Assembly (NCBI RefSeq): GCF_017948455.1 | Contig: NZ_JAFFSU010000031.1 | Location: 28,324 to 92,323 of the forward strand | DNA: 64,000 nt | Reading direction: 5' to 3' | Source: Streptomyces sp. GESEQ-4 | Lineage (GTDB): Bacteria > Actinomycetota > Actinomycetes > Streptomycetales > Streptomycetaceae | Shown: piece by piece, positions 1 through 7,781 of the stretch | How the letters are laid out: every line of letters begins with the position of its first letter | Numbering within the stretch: the stretch's first letter is position 1 | Notes under the pieces: model-generated | What the model saw: only the letters and a program-made list of their open reading frames with translations | Databases searched by the model: none | Told to the model about the DNA's origin: nothing | Made by a program: the position numbers and the translations under genes

Positions 1-418
1 CGATGACCGGGTGCACGGCGCTGACATCCTCGCCCACCACCTTCGCCAGCTCCCCGCTGTGCCGCCTCGCCAGCCAACCGATCGGCACCCGCCCGAGCCG
101 CGCGGCGAGTTGCCGGCGCAGCGACAGCTGCACCCGGGTGTCGAGGAGGTGTCCGACGCCGGACGAGGCGGCCGTGAACAGCAGCCGTACGAGCAGCCCT
201 GCCGCGCCCGCGATCACGACGTCGCGCACGTGCCCGTCGTCGGCCGGCCCCGGCGCCAGCAGCGTACGGCCGAGCTCGACGACCGCGAGGAGCGGCGCCA
301 GGCCGGCGACAGCGCCGATGACCTGCAGGACGACGACGGCGACGAAGCCGCCCGCGTACGGGCGCAACAGACGGGCCACGCCCGGTGGTTGCGGCGCGGT
401 GGTTCCGGTGGAAGTCAT
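1..418 (-). CDS. ABC transporter, N-terminal membrane part (cut by window edge)
   Basis: This is the first 139 codons of a leftward gene running off the window. The start ATG at 418-416 follows an AAGGTGAG ribosome site. Two hydrophobic segments flank a short loop: residues about 15-42 and a stretch around 60-75. They are followed by arginine-rich text ending in an ARRHSGELAKVVGEDV segment. That segment, after a first pair of membrane helices, is typical of the type-1 exporter membrane domain fused to an ATPase. The ATPase half is outside the window, so the exporter type and substrate cannot be named. It diverges from the AraC-type gene at 510, which may control it. Confidence 0.7.
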   Translation of the reverse strand, partial: MTSTGTTAPQPPGVARLLRPYAGGFVAVVVLQVIGAVAGLAPLLAVVELGRTLLAPGPADDGHVRDVVIAGAAGLLVRLLFTAASSGVGHLLDTRVQLSLRRQLAARLGRVPIGWLARRHSGELAKVVGEDVSAVHPVI

Positions 419-474
419 GCGCTCACCTTCGCCGCGGCGGCGGCCCGCTGGATTGAAGAAATGTTCCGCCCGGG

Positions 475-504
475 CAGGTCCGTAGCATGCAGGTCCGTAG
501 CATG
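475..504. repeat. Perfect 15-bp tandem duplication in a divergent promoter
   Basis: CAGGTCCGTAGCATG occurs twice head to tail (475-489 and 490-504). Each copy carries a TAGCAT hexamer resembling a Streptomyces -10 box. The second copy sits 6 nt before the ATG of the AraC-type gene, so the duplication may have doubled its core promoter. Confidence 0.75.
498..503 (+). promoter_or_regulatory. Putative -10 box of a leaderless promoter for the AraC-type gene
   Basis: TAGCAT followed by exactly six bases and then ATG at 510, with no ribosome site. This is the usual geometry of leaderless actinobacterial transcripts. Assigned by pattern only. Confidence 0.45.
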
Positions 505-509
505 GACGT

Positions 510-1370
510 ATGTCAACTGCCGTGCGCCGCCGCGTCGTTGCCCCCGTGTGGCAGGTCACGCGCCCGGCCCGGCCCAGCCGCGTACCCGGCGTCGTTCTGT
601 CGGGATTCCGCGACCGCGGCCCGGCTCCGGTCGACCACCGGCTCGACCCGCACCCCGTGCTGACGCTGGCGCTGGCCTGCGGCGAGGCGGCGCTCGGCAT
701 CGACGAGTCGACGGGGCGGCAGCATCGCGGCAGCCTTGTCACCGGGCTCGGGTTCGGCGTCGGCGGTGCGGCGCGGGTGCGGGCCGCGAACGTCGAGTGG
801 ATGCAGGTGCGCCTGTCCCCCGCCATCGCGCGCGCCGTGCTGGGCGTGGACCCTGCTGAGCTGGAGAGCTCCGTGGTGGCCCTGGACGACCTGTGGGGAG
901 AGCGGCGGGCGGCCCGGCTGCGCGAGCAGCTGGCCCAGGCCGCCTCGTGGGAGGAACGTTTCGCACTCGTCGAAGCGTCCCTCGCCCGGCTGACCGCCGC
1001 GGGGCCCGCCATCGAGCCGGAGCTGGCCTGGGCCTGGGACCGTATGGTCGCCGGGCACGGCCAGGTGCGGGTCGAGGAGTTGGCCGACGAGCTGGGCTGG
1101 AGCCGCAAGCGCCTGTGGTCCCGCTTCCACGCCCAGCTCGGCCTGCCGCCCAAGCGCGCCGTGAAGCTCGTCCGCTACGACTGGGCCGCCACCCGACTGG
1201 CCGGGGGCCAGGAGGCGGCCAGGGTCGCGGCCGACTGCGGCTACGCCGACCAGTCGCATCTGCACCGGGACGTCGTGGCGTTCACAGGTGTGACCCCCGG
1301 GGTCGTGGCCGGCCAGTCGCTCATCGCGACCGCCGACATGGCGTGGGTGGACCACGTGCCGCGCCTCTAG
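510..1370 (+). CDS. AraC-family transcriptional regulator
   Basis: The protein has 286 residues. The C-terminal third carries two helix-turn-helix units typical of AraC: VEELADELGWSRKRLWSRFH near residue 190, then ARVAADCGYADQSHLHRDV followed by FTGVTPG near residues 235-265. The first 150 residues would be an effector-binding domain but show no motif I can name. The start is chosen because a TAGCAT -10 box lies 6 nt upstream, implying a leaderless mRNA; there is no Shine-Dalgarno site. It diverges from the ABC transporter at 418, which is the most likely target. The effector is unknown. Confidence 0.85.
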   Translation: MSTAVRRRVVAPVWQVTRPARPSRVPGVVLSGFRDRGPAPVDHRLDPHPVLTLALACGEAALGIDESTGRQHRGSLVTGLGFGVGGAARVRAANVEWMQVRLSPAIARAVLGVDPAELESSVVALDDLWGERRAARLREQLAQAASWEERFALVEASLARLTAAGPAIEPELAWAWDRMVAGHGQVRVEELADELGWSRKRLWSRFHAQLGLPPKRAVKLVRYDWAATRLAGGQEAARVAADCGYADQSHLHRDVVAFTGVTPGVVAGQSLIATADMAWVDHVPRL

Positions 1371-1613
1371 GCGGACGCGCGCTCGCGGCGCGGCCACACG
1401 GGTGGTTCGGCGCGGAGCGCCTACGCCGCGCTCGGCGTCGTAATGCCTTGACGGCACAGGGAACTTCAGCCGGCCGCCGAGCCGACGCCCGCGCTCGTTG
1501 ATCAGACGATCCGGCGTGCCGACGAGTCAATATCGGACATTTACCTATTAACCTCTCGCCATCTTATGACGTGGTGGATCGCATACGCGTCCGCTTCAAC
1601 GCTCGGAGAAGAC

Positions 1614-1958
1614 ATGCGCAAAACTCTCAAGACGGCTGTCGTTACCGTCCTCCTCGGCACCGTCGGCTTTCTCGGCGCCGGCACCGCCTACGCCCACGGG
1701 GACGGGCACGAGAAAGGGCACAGGAAGGAACACGGGAAGGGGCACGGGAAAGGGAAAGGGCACAAGCACCGCGGCGGGGTGAGCAAGACGATCGTCATCA
1801 CCCAGAGCACCTCATGCAGTACGACCGACAGGAACACCGACGTACAGGGCCAGTCCGTGTACGGCAACTGGTCCAACGGCAAGGTCTCACCCGGCCCGCA
1901 AACCACCGACATCGGCTCACGCCTGGGGTGCAACAACACCCTCGTCCTCGGCAAGTAG
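1614..1958 (+). CDS. Small secreted His/Lys/Gly-rich protein with paired cysteines
   Basis: The protein has 114 residues. The start ATG is preceded by GGAGAA at 1605-1610; an in-frame upstream extension has no ribosome site. Residues 1-27 form a signal peptide with a likely cut after TAYA. Residues about 28-56 are almost only H, G, K, E and R, a metal- or polyanion-binding-like tract. The mature C-terminal half has two cysteines, one in TSCSTT and one in LGCNN, and ends soon after. The protein at 6026-6298 shares the spaced cysteines and the xLGCNN/TMGCNN ending, so the two look like paralogues. Neither matches the chaplin consensus. Function unknown; secretion is inferred from the signal peptide. 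Confidence 0.75.
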   Translation: MRKTLKTAVVTVLLGTVGFLGAGTAYAHGDGHEKGHRKEHGKGHGKGKGHKHRGGVSKTIVITQSTSCSTTDRNTDVQGQSVYGNWSNGKVSPGPQTTDIGSRLGCNNTLVLGK

Positions 1959-1966
1959 CGGCGCGG

Positions 1967-2827
1967 TCACCCGGCGGCTGTCACCTCCACGGAGAGGTCG
2001 TTGTCGACCGTGTAGTAGGGACGCACGGCGGCACCGCCGACCGTGGCCGACGGATACACGTAGATCTCCTTGCGGTCCGCCACGTCGTCGAGCAGGCGAC
2101 CGACACGGATGGGAGGGGATCCCTCCGCAGGTCCAGCCTGAACGCTGATGTCCCAGACGCGGGTTCCGATGGCGTCGGCGGCCAACTCTTCGTGGTCCAC
2201 GGTGAAGGAGAAGCGCCGGCCGGCGCTCTCGACCTGGGGTTCCCGGGTCCGTACAGCGCCCTTGGGACCCCTGGCACGCAGACGTACGACGGCTCCCGCG
2301 GAGAGCGTGGCGCCATGCAGCCGCCCCCTGACCGTCATCGACCGGTCCGTCACCTCGATGCCCTCGACCTCGGCATGGGCGGTGCGCAGCCAGGCCCGTA
2401 CCGCGAGATAGCCATCCTTGGTGGTGTACGGAACCCGCACCGCCACCGGCGACGGCCAGTCACGGGTGTGTCCGTCGACGAGGGCTCGCAGGTCCCGCAG
2501 ACCGGGGCGGAGCCGCTGTCGCGGCGCTCCCGGTTCGGGGAGCAGGTACACGTCCCACCGTCCCTCGGCGAGAGAGGGCCGCGACTCCAGGATGGCGCGA
2601 CGGCCGCCGCCGTCGCCGCCGTCAACCGCTTCGACATCGAGGACATGAAGAGTGTCCTCGGGCTGTCCCTTCTTGGGACGCAGCCGCAGCAGCAACTGGG
2701 CCGACCGGGCCGACCGGGAGTCTGCTTCCCCAAGTGGTGGAAGGTGAAAGGTGATTCGGCCATCCGCGTCGGCCGTGCAGTCGACACGGAGCTGTGCGTC
2801 CTGTGTCGTGCCCGGTTCGCTGTTCAT
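1967..2827 (-). CDS. Conserved hypothetical protein coupled to a glycosyltransferase
   Basis: The protein has 286 residues, no signal peptide and no membrane segment. It is rich in alternating charged and hydrophobic residues suggesting beta structure, with phrases such as RWDVYLLPEP, VRGRLHGATLSAGAVVRLRARG and REIYVYP-type text near the C-terminus. I recognise no enzyme motif. Its ATG overlaps the stop of the upstream GT4 gene by four bases (ATGA at 2824-2827), so the two are translationally coupled and probably act together in cell-surface or teichoic-acid-type glycan work. That role is inference from the neighbour. Confidence 0.75.
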   Translation of the reverse strand: MNSEPGTTQDAQLRVDCTADADGRITFHLPPLGEADSRSARSAQLLLRLRPKKGQPEDTLHVLDVEAVDGGDGGGRRAILESRPSLAEGRWDVYLLPEPGAPRQRLRPGLRDLRALVDGHTRDWPSPVAVRVPYTTKDGYLAVRAWLRTAHAEVEGIEVTDRSMTVRGRLHGATLSAGAVVRLRARGPKGAVRTREPQVESAGRRFSFTVDHEELAADAIGTRVWDISVQAGPAEGSPPIRVGRLLDDVADRKEIYVYPSATVGGAAVRPYYTVDNDLSVEVTAAG

Positions 2828-4089
2828 CGCCGTCCCCTCCGTACCGTGCGCAGCGCACTGCCGGCCGCGGCATGGGCGGCGTCGCGCGCGCCGAAGCCCC
2901 GGCTGATCAGGGCGCGATGTATCCGGCCGGGTTCCTGTGCGACCGGCCGCCCGGCCCTTCTCGCCGATATCGCCTCGCCGATCAGGCGCTCGGCCTGCTC
3001 CACGACGGGGGCCGGGGCGAAGCGTCGCGCGTTCTCCATGGCCGTACGGCCCATCCGGCGGCGCCGCTCGTCGTCACCGACGAGTTCCAGCAGAGCGTCG
3101 CCCAGCGCGTCGCGGTCCCCGACCGGCACCAGCCGACCGTCGACCCCGTCCTTGATGATCTCGCCGGGTCCGTGCGGGCAGTCGGTGCTCACCACGGGCA
3201 GTCCGCAGCGCATCGCCTCGACGAGGGTCATGCCGAACGGCTCGAAGTTGGACGCGGCCGCGCCGATCGAGCCCTTGACCCACTCCGCCTCCATGGGTGC
3301 GGCCGCACCCATCAGAAAGACGTTGTCGTACAGGCCCAGGCTCTGGATGAGCTGCCGCAGCCGGGCCTGCTCCTCCCCCTTTCCGTAGATCCGCAGCTGC
3401 CAGTCCGGGTGCTCGGCGGCGACCCGGGCGAACGCCTCGACGAGCAGGTCGTAACGCTTCACCGGAACCAGCCGCCCGGCCGCGACCACCACTTTCGCGG
3501 TGCCGTCCGCGGCAGGCAGCACCGGATCGGGAACACTGTTGGGAAGCACCTCCACTCTGACGCCCGGCAACCGCATCTTGCGCCGGTACGCGGCAGCGTC
3601 CGCCTCCGTGACCGTGGTGAGCACATCGAGCCGGCGGTAGGCCCGGCGCAACGCGGTGCGCAGCCGCGGTGAGTGGTTGTCGAGCGTGAGGTGCTCCTGC
3701 CCGACGCGGATGACATGGTGCGGGGCCTGCGACGCGAGATGTACGTTGAGCCCCGGTCGAGTGCCGATGACCACGTCGGCGTCGGTCGCGTTCAGCCACT
3801 CACCGATCCGCTGATCGGTCAACTCGCTGTACTGCCCATAGCGGTACTCGGAGACCGGGAACACTCTCGCGGGTCTCAGATGAAGTGGATGTTCCTTCTC
3901 CTCCCGCAAGTCCACCAGCGGCCGCAGGGAAACCCTCGGGTCCAGGGCGAAGTTCGGACGCTCCCTGTGCCGCAACACCGAGACGACCTCCACATCGTGC
4001 CGCGCGGCCAGCGCCTGGGCCAGATTGAAGGTCGTGGTGATCGTGCCTCCGATGCCGTAGGCGTTGTGGATCAGGAAAGAGATCTTCAT
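2824..4089 (-). CDS. GT4-family glycosyltransferase
   Basis: The protein has 421 residues with a GT-B fold signature. The N-terminus MKISFLIHNAYGIGGT carries the glycine loop of the acceptor domain. The donor domain has VVAAGRLVPVKRYDLLVEAF near residues 205-225 and the retaining EX7E motif in FEPFGMTLVEA near residue 280. The C-terminal 40 residues are basic. It is cytosolic and probably membrane-associated. It transfers a sugar from a nucleotide donor; donor and acceptor are not deducible. It is followed with a 4-base overlap by the unknown gene at 1967-2827. Confidence 0.85.
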   Translation of the reverse strand: MKISFLIHNAYGIGGTITTTFNLAQALAARHDVEVVSVLRHRERPNFALDPRVSLRPLVDLREEKEHPLHLRPARVFPVSEYRYGQYSELTDQRIGEWLNATDADVVIGTRPGLNVHLASQAPHHVIRVGQEHLTLDNHSPRLRTALRRAYRRLDVLTTVTEADAAAYRRKMRLPGVRVEVLPNSVPDPVLPAADGTAKVVVAAGRLVPVKRYDLLVEAFARVAAEHPDWQLRIYGKGEEQARLRQLIQSLGLYDNVFLMGAAAPMEAEWVKGSIGAAASNFEPFGMTLVEAMRCGLPVVSTDCPHGPGEIIKDGVDGRLVPVGDRDALGDALLELVGDDERRRRMGRTAMENARRFAPAPVVEQAERLIGEAISARRAGRPVAQEPGRIHRALISRGFGARDAAHAAAGSALRTVRRGRR

Positions 4090-4148
4090 GGCGGACTAGA
4101 CCTCACCAGCCCCCTTCCCGTTGCCTGCTGTTATCACTTTGTTCCCCT

Positions 4149-5525
4149 TCAGTGAGTGCGGAGGTCGCCTGACGACTGGAGTTCGAGTACGGCCCAGGCG
4201 TGCGGGGCGACCCGGTGCGTCGGGCCGGCGTCGGCAGCGTCGTCGTACGGGGCGCCGGCGAGCAGTCGTTCGGCGGAGGCGTCGACGGACGGGAAGTCCA
4301 CCGGGGAGTCGGAGATGTTGAGCAGCACGGCGAGTTGCGCGCCGCTCTCGGGGTCGACGGTCCGGTAGGCGAATGCCTGGTTGTCCAGGTGCAGCACCTC
4401 GGTACGGGCCCGGACCAGCCAGGGGTGGCGCCGCCGCAGCCCGATCAGTTTCTGGTGCAGCCGGTACACGGGCCGGCCGTGGGGCGCGAGCCCGGAGGGG
4501 CTGTCGGGGAACGCCGGCCGGATCTCCGCGTCGCCGTCCTCCCGCTCGTACTTGACGCCGCGGAAGGCCTGTTCGTCACCCGCGTAGACGCTGGGCGTCC
4601 CGGCGACGGTGAACAGCACGGCCAGGGCATGGGCGAGGTGGCGCGGGTCGTCGAGCCTGCTGGCCATGCGGGTGACGTCGTGGTTGCCGACGAAGGTGAG
4701 CGGCTGGAAGCGCGCGGCGAGGCCGTTGTGCCGGTCCAGCGTCCAGGCCAGTTCGAAGAAGTTGTGGTCGTTGAGGGAGCTCCACAGGGCCTTCCACAGC
4801 TCGTACTGCGTCACCGAGTCGAGCCCGCCGTCGCGTACGGCCGCGGTGTAGTCGCCGTGGATCACCTCGCCGAGGAACCACGCGTCCGGATGGTCCGCGC
4901 GCACGGGGCCGATGACCTCCCGCCAGAAGGACGACGGCACGGCGTAGGCGGCGTCGAGGCGCCAGCCGTGCGCGCCGCGCCGCAGCCAGTGGTCCATCAC
5001 CCGGCGGACGTGGTCCTGGACGGCGGGCTCGGCGTGGTCGAGGGCCACCAGGTGGCGGTGGCCCTCGAAGTCGGCGTAGCCGAAGCCGTCCGGGCCGTCG
5101 GCCGACCAGTCGATCCGGAACCAGGAGGCGTAGGCGGACGCGGCGCCGTGTTCCCGTACGTCCCGGAAGGGGCCGAAGTCCCGGCTCACGTGGTTGAAGA
5201 CACCGTCCAGCAGCAGCTTCACCCCGCGCTGCCGGCAGGCGGCGACGAGCCGGTCGAAGTCCTCGTCGGTGCCCAGGCGCGGGTCGACGCGGAAGTGGTC
5301 GACCGTGTCGTAGCCGTGGGTGGAGGAGGCGAAGACCGGGCCCAGCGCCAGTCCGTCGCAGCCGAGTTCGACCAGGTAGTCGAGCCACGGTTCGAGCCTG
5401 CCGAGCCGGTGCGCGCAGGGGGCGTCGGCGGGGAGCGCCCGCGGTTCGGCGCCGAGGAAGGTCAGGGGGTGCAACTGCCACCAGATGGTCTGGACGGGGG
5501 CGGTGTGGAGGGGTGCGGTACTCAT
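4149..5525 (-). CDS. GH13-family alpha-glucosidase/alpha-amylase
   Basis: The protein has 458 residues and no signal peptide, so it should be cytosolic. All four conserved GH13 regions are visible: DGVFNH near 107, GWRLDAAY near 190 with the nucleophile Asp, GEVIHGDY near 222 with the acid/base Glu, and FVGNHD near 277. It therefore hydrolyses or transfers alpha-glucosidic bonds in malto-oligosaccharides; exact specificity is not clear. I start at ATG 5525-5523, preceded by GAAGGCGAG, rather than the in-frame TTG at 5564, which lies inside a palindrome that looks like an operator. A decayed TetR-type gene diverges upstream. Confidence 0.85.
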   Translation of the reverse strand: MSTAPLHTAPVQTIWWQLHPLTFLGAEPRALPADAPCAHRLGRLEPWLDYLVELGCDGLALGPVFASSTHGYDTVDHFRVDPRLGTDEDFDRLVAACRQRGVKLLLDGVFNHVSRDFGPFRDVREHGAASAYASWFRIDWSADGPDGFGYADFEGHRHLVALDHAEPAVQDHVRRVMDHWLRRGAHGWRLDAAYAVPSSFWREVIGPVRADHPDAWFLGEVIHGDYTAAVRDGGLDSVTQYELWKALWSSLNDHNFFELAWTLDRHNGLAARFQPLTFVGNHDVTRMASRLDDPRHLAHALAVLFTVAGTPSVYAGDEQAFRGVKYEREDGDAEIRPAFPDSPSGLAPHGRPVYRLHQKLIGLRRRHPWLVRARTEVLHLDNQAFAYRTVDPESGAQLAVLLNISDSPVDFPSVDASAERLLAGAPYDDAADAGPTHRVAPHAWAVLELQSSGDLRTH

Positions 5526-5548
5526 CGGCACTCGGCTCGCCTTCGCGG

Positions 5549-5564
5549 TTGAACACGCGTTCAA
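5549..5564. promoter_or_regulatory. TetR-type palindrome upstream of the GH13 gene
   Basis: TTGAAC-ACGC-GTTCAA, perfect 6-bp arms, 24 bp upstream of the GH13 start. The sequence and its place between the GH13 gene and a broken TetR-like gene suggest a TetR operator. Binding is not shown. Confidence 0.5.
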
Positions 5565-5622
5565 TAGCCTGCGTTCAGGACCCTAGCGACAGCCTTGGCG
5601 GACGCAGAACGGGTTCGGGCGA

Positions 5623-5766
5623 ATGCCACACAGTGGAAACCGGGGCGGGCACGGAGGCGAGGGGACGACGGCCGCCCCGGCACGGGAGCCGGGCGCCGCG
5701 ACGCGACGGCGGCTGGAGCCGCGGGAGCGCCGGGAGGCGATCCCGCACGCGGCACGCGAGCTGCAA
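5623..5766 (+). pseudogene. Remnant of a TetR-family regulator (N-terminus only)
   Basis: From an ATG at 5623 the reading frame gives a short basic leader followed by RRRLEPRERREAI and HAAREL. This is the usual start of the TetR DNA-binding domain, after which resemblance stops and the rest is arginine-rich noise. The remaining bases up to about 5950 hold no gene I can support. A hydrophobic stretch in another frame near 5800-5870 may be further debris. The remnant diverges from the GH13 gene across a TetR-like palindrome. Confidence 0.4.
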
Positions 5767-5954
5767 CGGCGTCGGCGGGGACGGTGCCGCCGTAGGGCCG
5801 GACACCATCGCCGCGCTCGCCGTCGGGGCGTTCACCGGCGGGCTGTCCGCGGTCGCCTCCCCCCTCACCTCGTCCACGCCACAACGTATGCCCGCGGATC
5901 CAGATCCGGGGTAGCGCTGACCACGGCGCGCGGCCCTGGGCGCGGCACGGCTGA

Positions 5955-5985
5955 GGGGCCCGATCCAGAAAGCGGATCGGGCCCC
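5955..5985 (-). terminator. Hairpin terminator after the small secreted protein gene
   Basis: A 12-bp perfect stem, GGGGCCCGATCC pairing with GGATCGGGCCCC, with a 7-nt loop. It lies 41 bp beyond the stop of the leftward gene ending at 6026. There is no T-run, as is common in Streptomyces. Confidence 0.8.
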
Positions 5986-6025
5986 TGGGCTTCGCGTGCC
6001 CCGTACTCACCGAAGAGGCGCGGCC

Positions 6026-6298
6026 TTAGAAGGCGCTGTTGTTGCAGCCCATCGTCGAGCCCACGTGGGTGTCCTGGCTGCCCGCCTTGCCCTCGCCGTT
6101 GAGCGCGTTGCCCAGGACGCCGTTGAGGATGCCGACCTGGCCGAGGACGTCGACGTTCAGGTCGTGCGACTTGCAGTGCGAGCTCTGCATGACGCTCTTG
6201 CCGCCGTGCCCGTCGTTGGCGGTGGCGGTGCCGGCGCTCAGGATCCCGACGCTGCCGAGAGCGACGACCACGACGGCAGCCTTGTGAAGCTTGTGCAT
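6026..6298 (-). CDS. Small secreted protein, paralogue of the 1614-1958 protein
   Basis: The protein has 90 residues. The start ATG is preceded by CCGGAG with a 6-nt gap. The signal peptide runs to about residue 28 (TATA followed by ND). The mature protein is only about 62 residues, with hydrophobic NVDVLGQVGILNGVLGNALNG in the middle and two cysteines, in SHCKS and TMGCNN. The hydrophobic middle recalls rodlin or chaplin surface proteins, but the consensus of neither fits. It shares the cysteine spacing and the GCNN end with the protein at 1614-1958. A strong hairpin follows the gene. Function unknown, probably cell-wall surface. Confidence 0.8.
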   Translation of the reverse strand: MHKLHKAAVVVVALGSVGILSAGTATANDGHGGKSVMQSSHCKSHDLNVDVLGQVGILNGVLGNALNGEGKAGSQDTHVGSTMGCNNSAF

Positions 6299-6528
6299 GT
6301 CATCTCCGGAAGTGAGGTGTGGTGCTGGTGTGTGCGATCCGCGACAGATCGACTTCCTACAGTTACGGGAGGTTAATATGAAAAATGGTGACAGAAACCA
6401 GCGACGCGCCGTGATCCGCGAGCCGGCGAGGAAGCACCCGGACGGCCCCAAGCCGGGCGCACACTGGAGGCACAGGACACACAGGACACACAGGACCGTG
6501 CGTCATGAGCCGAACCCGGAGGTGGGCC

Positions 6529-6960
6529 ATGAGCACCCTCGAAGAGCACATCGATGTCGGAGTCCCGGTGGACAGGGCCTGGGACAGACTGCACCGGGTG
6601 GAGGACTATCCGCGCTTCGTGGCGGGAGTGCGGGGCGCCCGTCCGGAGGCGCAGGGGCGGGCACATCTGGACGTCGAAGCCGGCGGACGCGCCCGGGAGT
6701 TGGCGGCCGAAGTCTCCGACCACGGCGACGAACGTGTGATGGAGTGGCACACCACGGGTGCCGCGGAGCTGACAGGTTCCTTCTCGCTGCAGCCGATCGA
6801 CCAGAACCACACCCGGGTCCAGGCGCGACTGGAGTACGACCCCGGCACCATCAGGGAGATCTTCGGCGGACCGAAGGGATTCGCGCAGGCCAACGCGATC
6901 GAGCGGCTCGTCCGCGGTGATCTGGAGTCCTTCAAGGAGTACGTGGAAAGGGAGCAGTGA
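6529..6960 (+). CDS. SRPBCC-family protein (polyketide cyclase/dehydrase-like)
   Basis: The protein has 143 residues. The N-terminus EEHIDVGVPVDRAWDRLHRVEDYPRFVAGV is the typical first strand and helix of the START/SRPBCC hydrophobic-pocket fold. The C-terminal helix is GDLESFKEYVE. The start at 6529 is chosen over the ATG at 6505 because GGAGGTGGG precedes it directly. Upstream, 6471-6495 has a short AGGACACAC direct repeat of unknown meaning. The ligand is unknown. The PP2C gene follows after 52 bp in the same direction. Confidence 0.8.
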   Translation: MSTLEEHIDVGVPVDRAWDRLHRVEDYPRFVAGVRGARPEAQGRAHLDVEAGGRARELAAEVSDHGDERVMEWHTTGAAELTGSFSLQPIDQNHTRVQARLEYDPGTIREIFGGPKGFAQANAIERLVRGDLESFKEYVEREQ

Positions 6961-7012
6961 GCGACAGGAGCGACAGGACAGCGGTGGACGCGGTGGGCGG
7001 TGACGGTGTCGT

Positions 7013-7765
7013 ATGCCGTACGTCGCCGTGAGTGCGCTGAGTCATCCGGGGCTGCTCAGGGACCGCAACGAGGACAGTCTCGTCGTCGGCCCGTGGACCC
7101 TGTGCGCCACCGTCACCGAGAACCCGCAGACCCTGGCCTTCCCGCTGGGCACACCGCTCGTCGTCGCCGTCGCCGACGGACTCGGCGGGCATCCCGGCGG
7201 TGAGGTGGCCAGCGCCTTGGTCGTACGCCAACTCGCGGCGGTCGGCGCGGCACTGAGCGACGAGGACGCCGTACGCAGCGCCCTGAGCACCTGCAACCGC
7301 GCCGTGTACGAAGCGGCCGGCGGCGACGAGGGCGGCGAACTCGCCACGATGGGAACGACGGTGGCCGGCGCCGTCGTCCAGCCCGATGCGCTGCTCGTGT
7401 TCAACGTGGGCGACAGCCGCGTCTTCGCCGCCTCCCCCGACGGGCTGCGTCAGGTGAGCGTCGACGACAGCGGCCCACTCGAACCCGGGCAGCGCACCAC
7501 CTCCCTCGTCACCCAGTGCCTGGGCGGCAGCCCGACCTACCGCACCATCCGCCCCCATCTGACGTCCCTGCCCCTGTCCCCCGGCGACCGCTACCTCATC
7601 TGCACGGACGGCCTGACCGACCCCGTACCGACCGACATCCTCGACAAGGTGATGCGCGAACACGACGACGGACGGGCCGCGTTCGAACTGTGGAAGGCCG
7701 CGATCGAGGCCGGCGGCCCCGACAACATCACGCTGGCGGTCGTGCGTGTCGGGGACGACGAGTAG
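7013..7765 (+). CDS. PP2C-family serine/threonine protein phosphatase
   Basis: The protein has 250 residues, cytosolic. PP2C metal and phosphate motifs are in order: LLRDRNEDS near 15-23, VADGLGGHPGGE near 52-62, VFNVGDSRVF, ICTDGLTD and AGGPDNITLAV near the C-terminus. It dephosphorylates Ser/Thr phosphoproteins with two Mn/Mg ions, probably opposing a Ser/Thr kinase encoded elsewhere. No sensor or membrane domain is attached. The gene ends 16 bp from the convergent mannanase gene. Confidence 0.9.
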   Translation: MPYVAVSALSHPGLLRDRNEDSLVVGPWTLCATVTENPQTLAFPLGTPLVVAVADGLGGHPGGEVASALVVRQLAAVGAALSDEDAVRSALSTCNRAVYEAAGGDEGGELATMGTTVAGAVVQPDALLVFNVGDSRVFAASPDGLRQVSVDDSGPLEPGQRTTSLVTQCLGGSPTYRTIRPHLTSLPLSPGDRYLICTDGLTDPVPTDILDKVMREHDDGRAAFELWKAAIEAGGPDNITLAVVRVGDDE

Positions 7766-7781
7766 ACACCGGCCCCACAGT

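Noticed and set aside
1614..1958. Chaplin or rodlin identity for the small secreted protein
   Set aside because: The chaplin GNxIxxPVxxxxNVCGN-type domain and the rodlin repeat are absent; only size, signal peptide and cysteines agree.
6471..6495. AGGACACAC short direct repeats before the SRPBCC gene
   Set aside because: Only about three short copies, no array structure or spacer, so neither a CRISPR nor a clear regulatory repeat.
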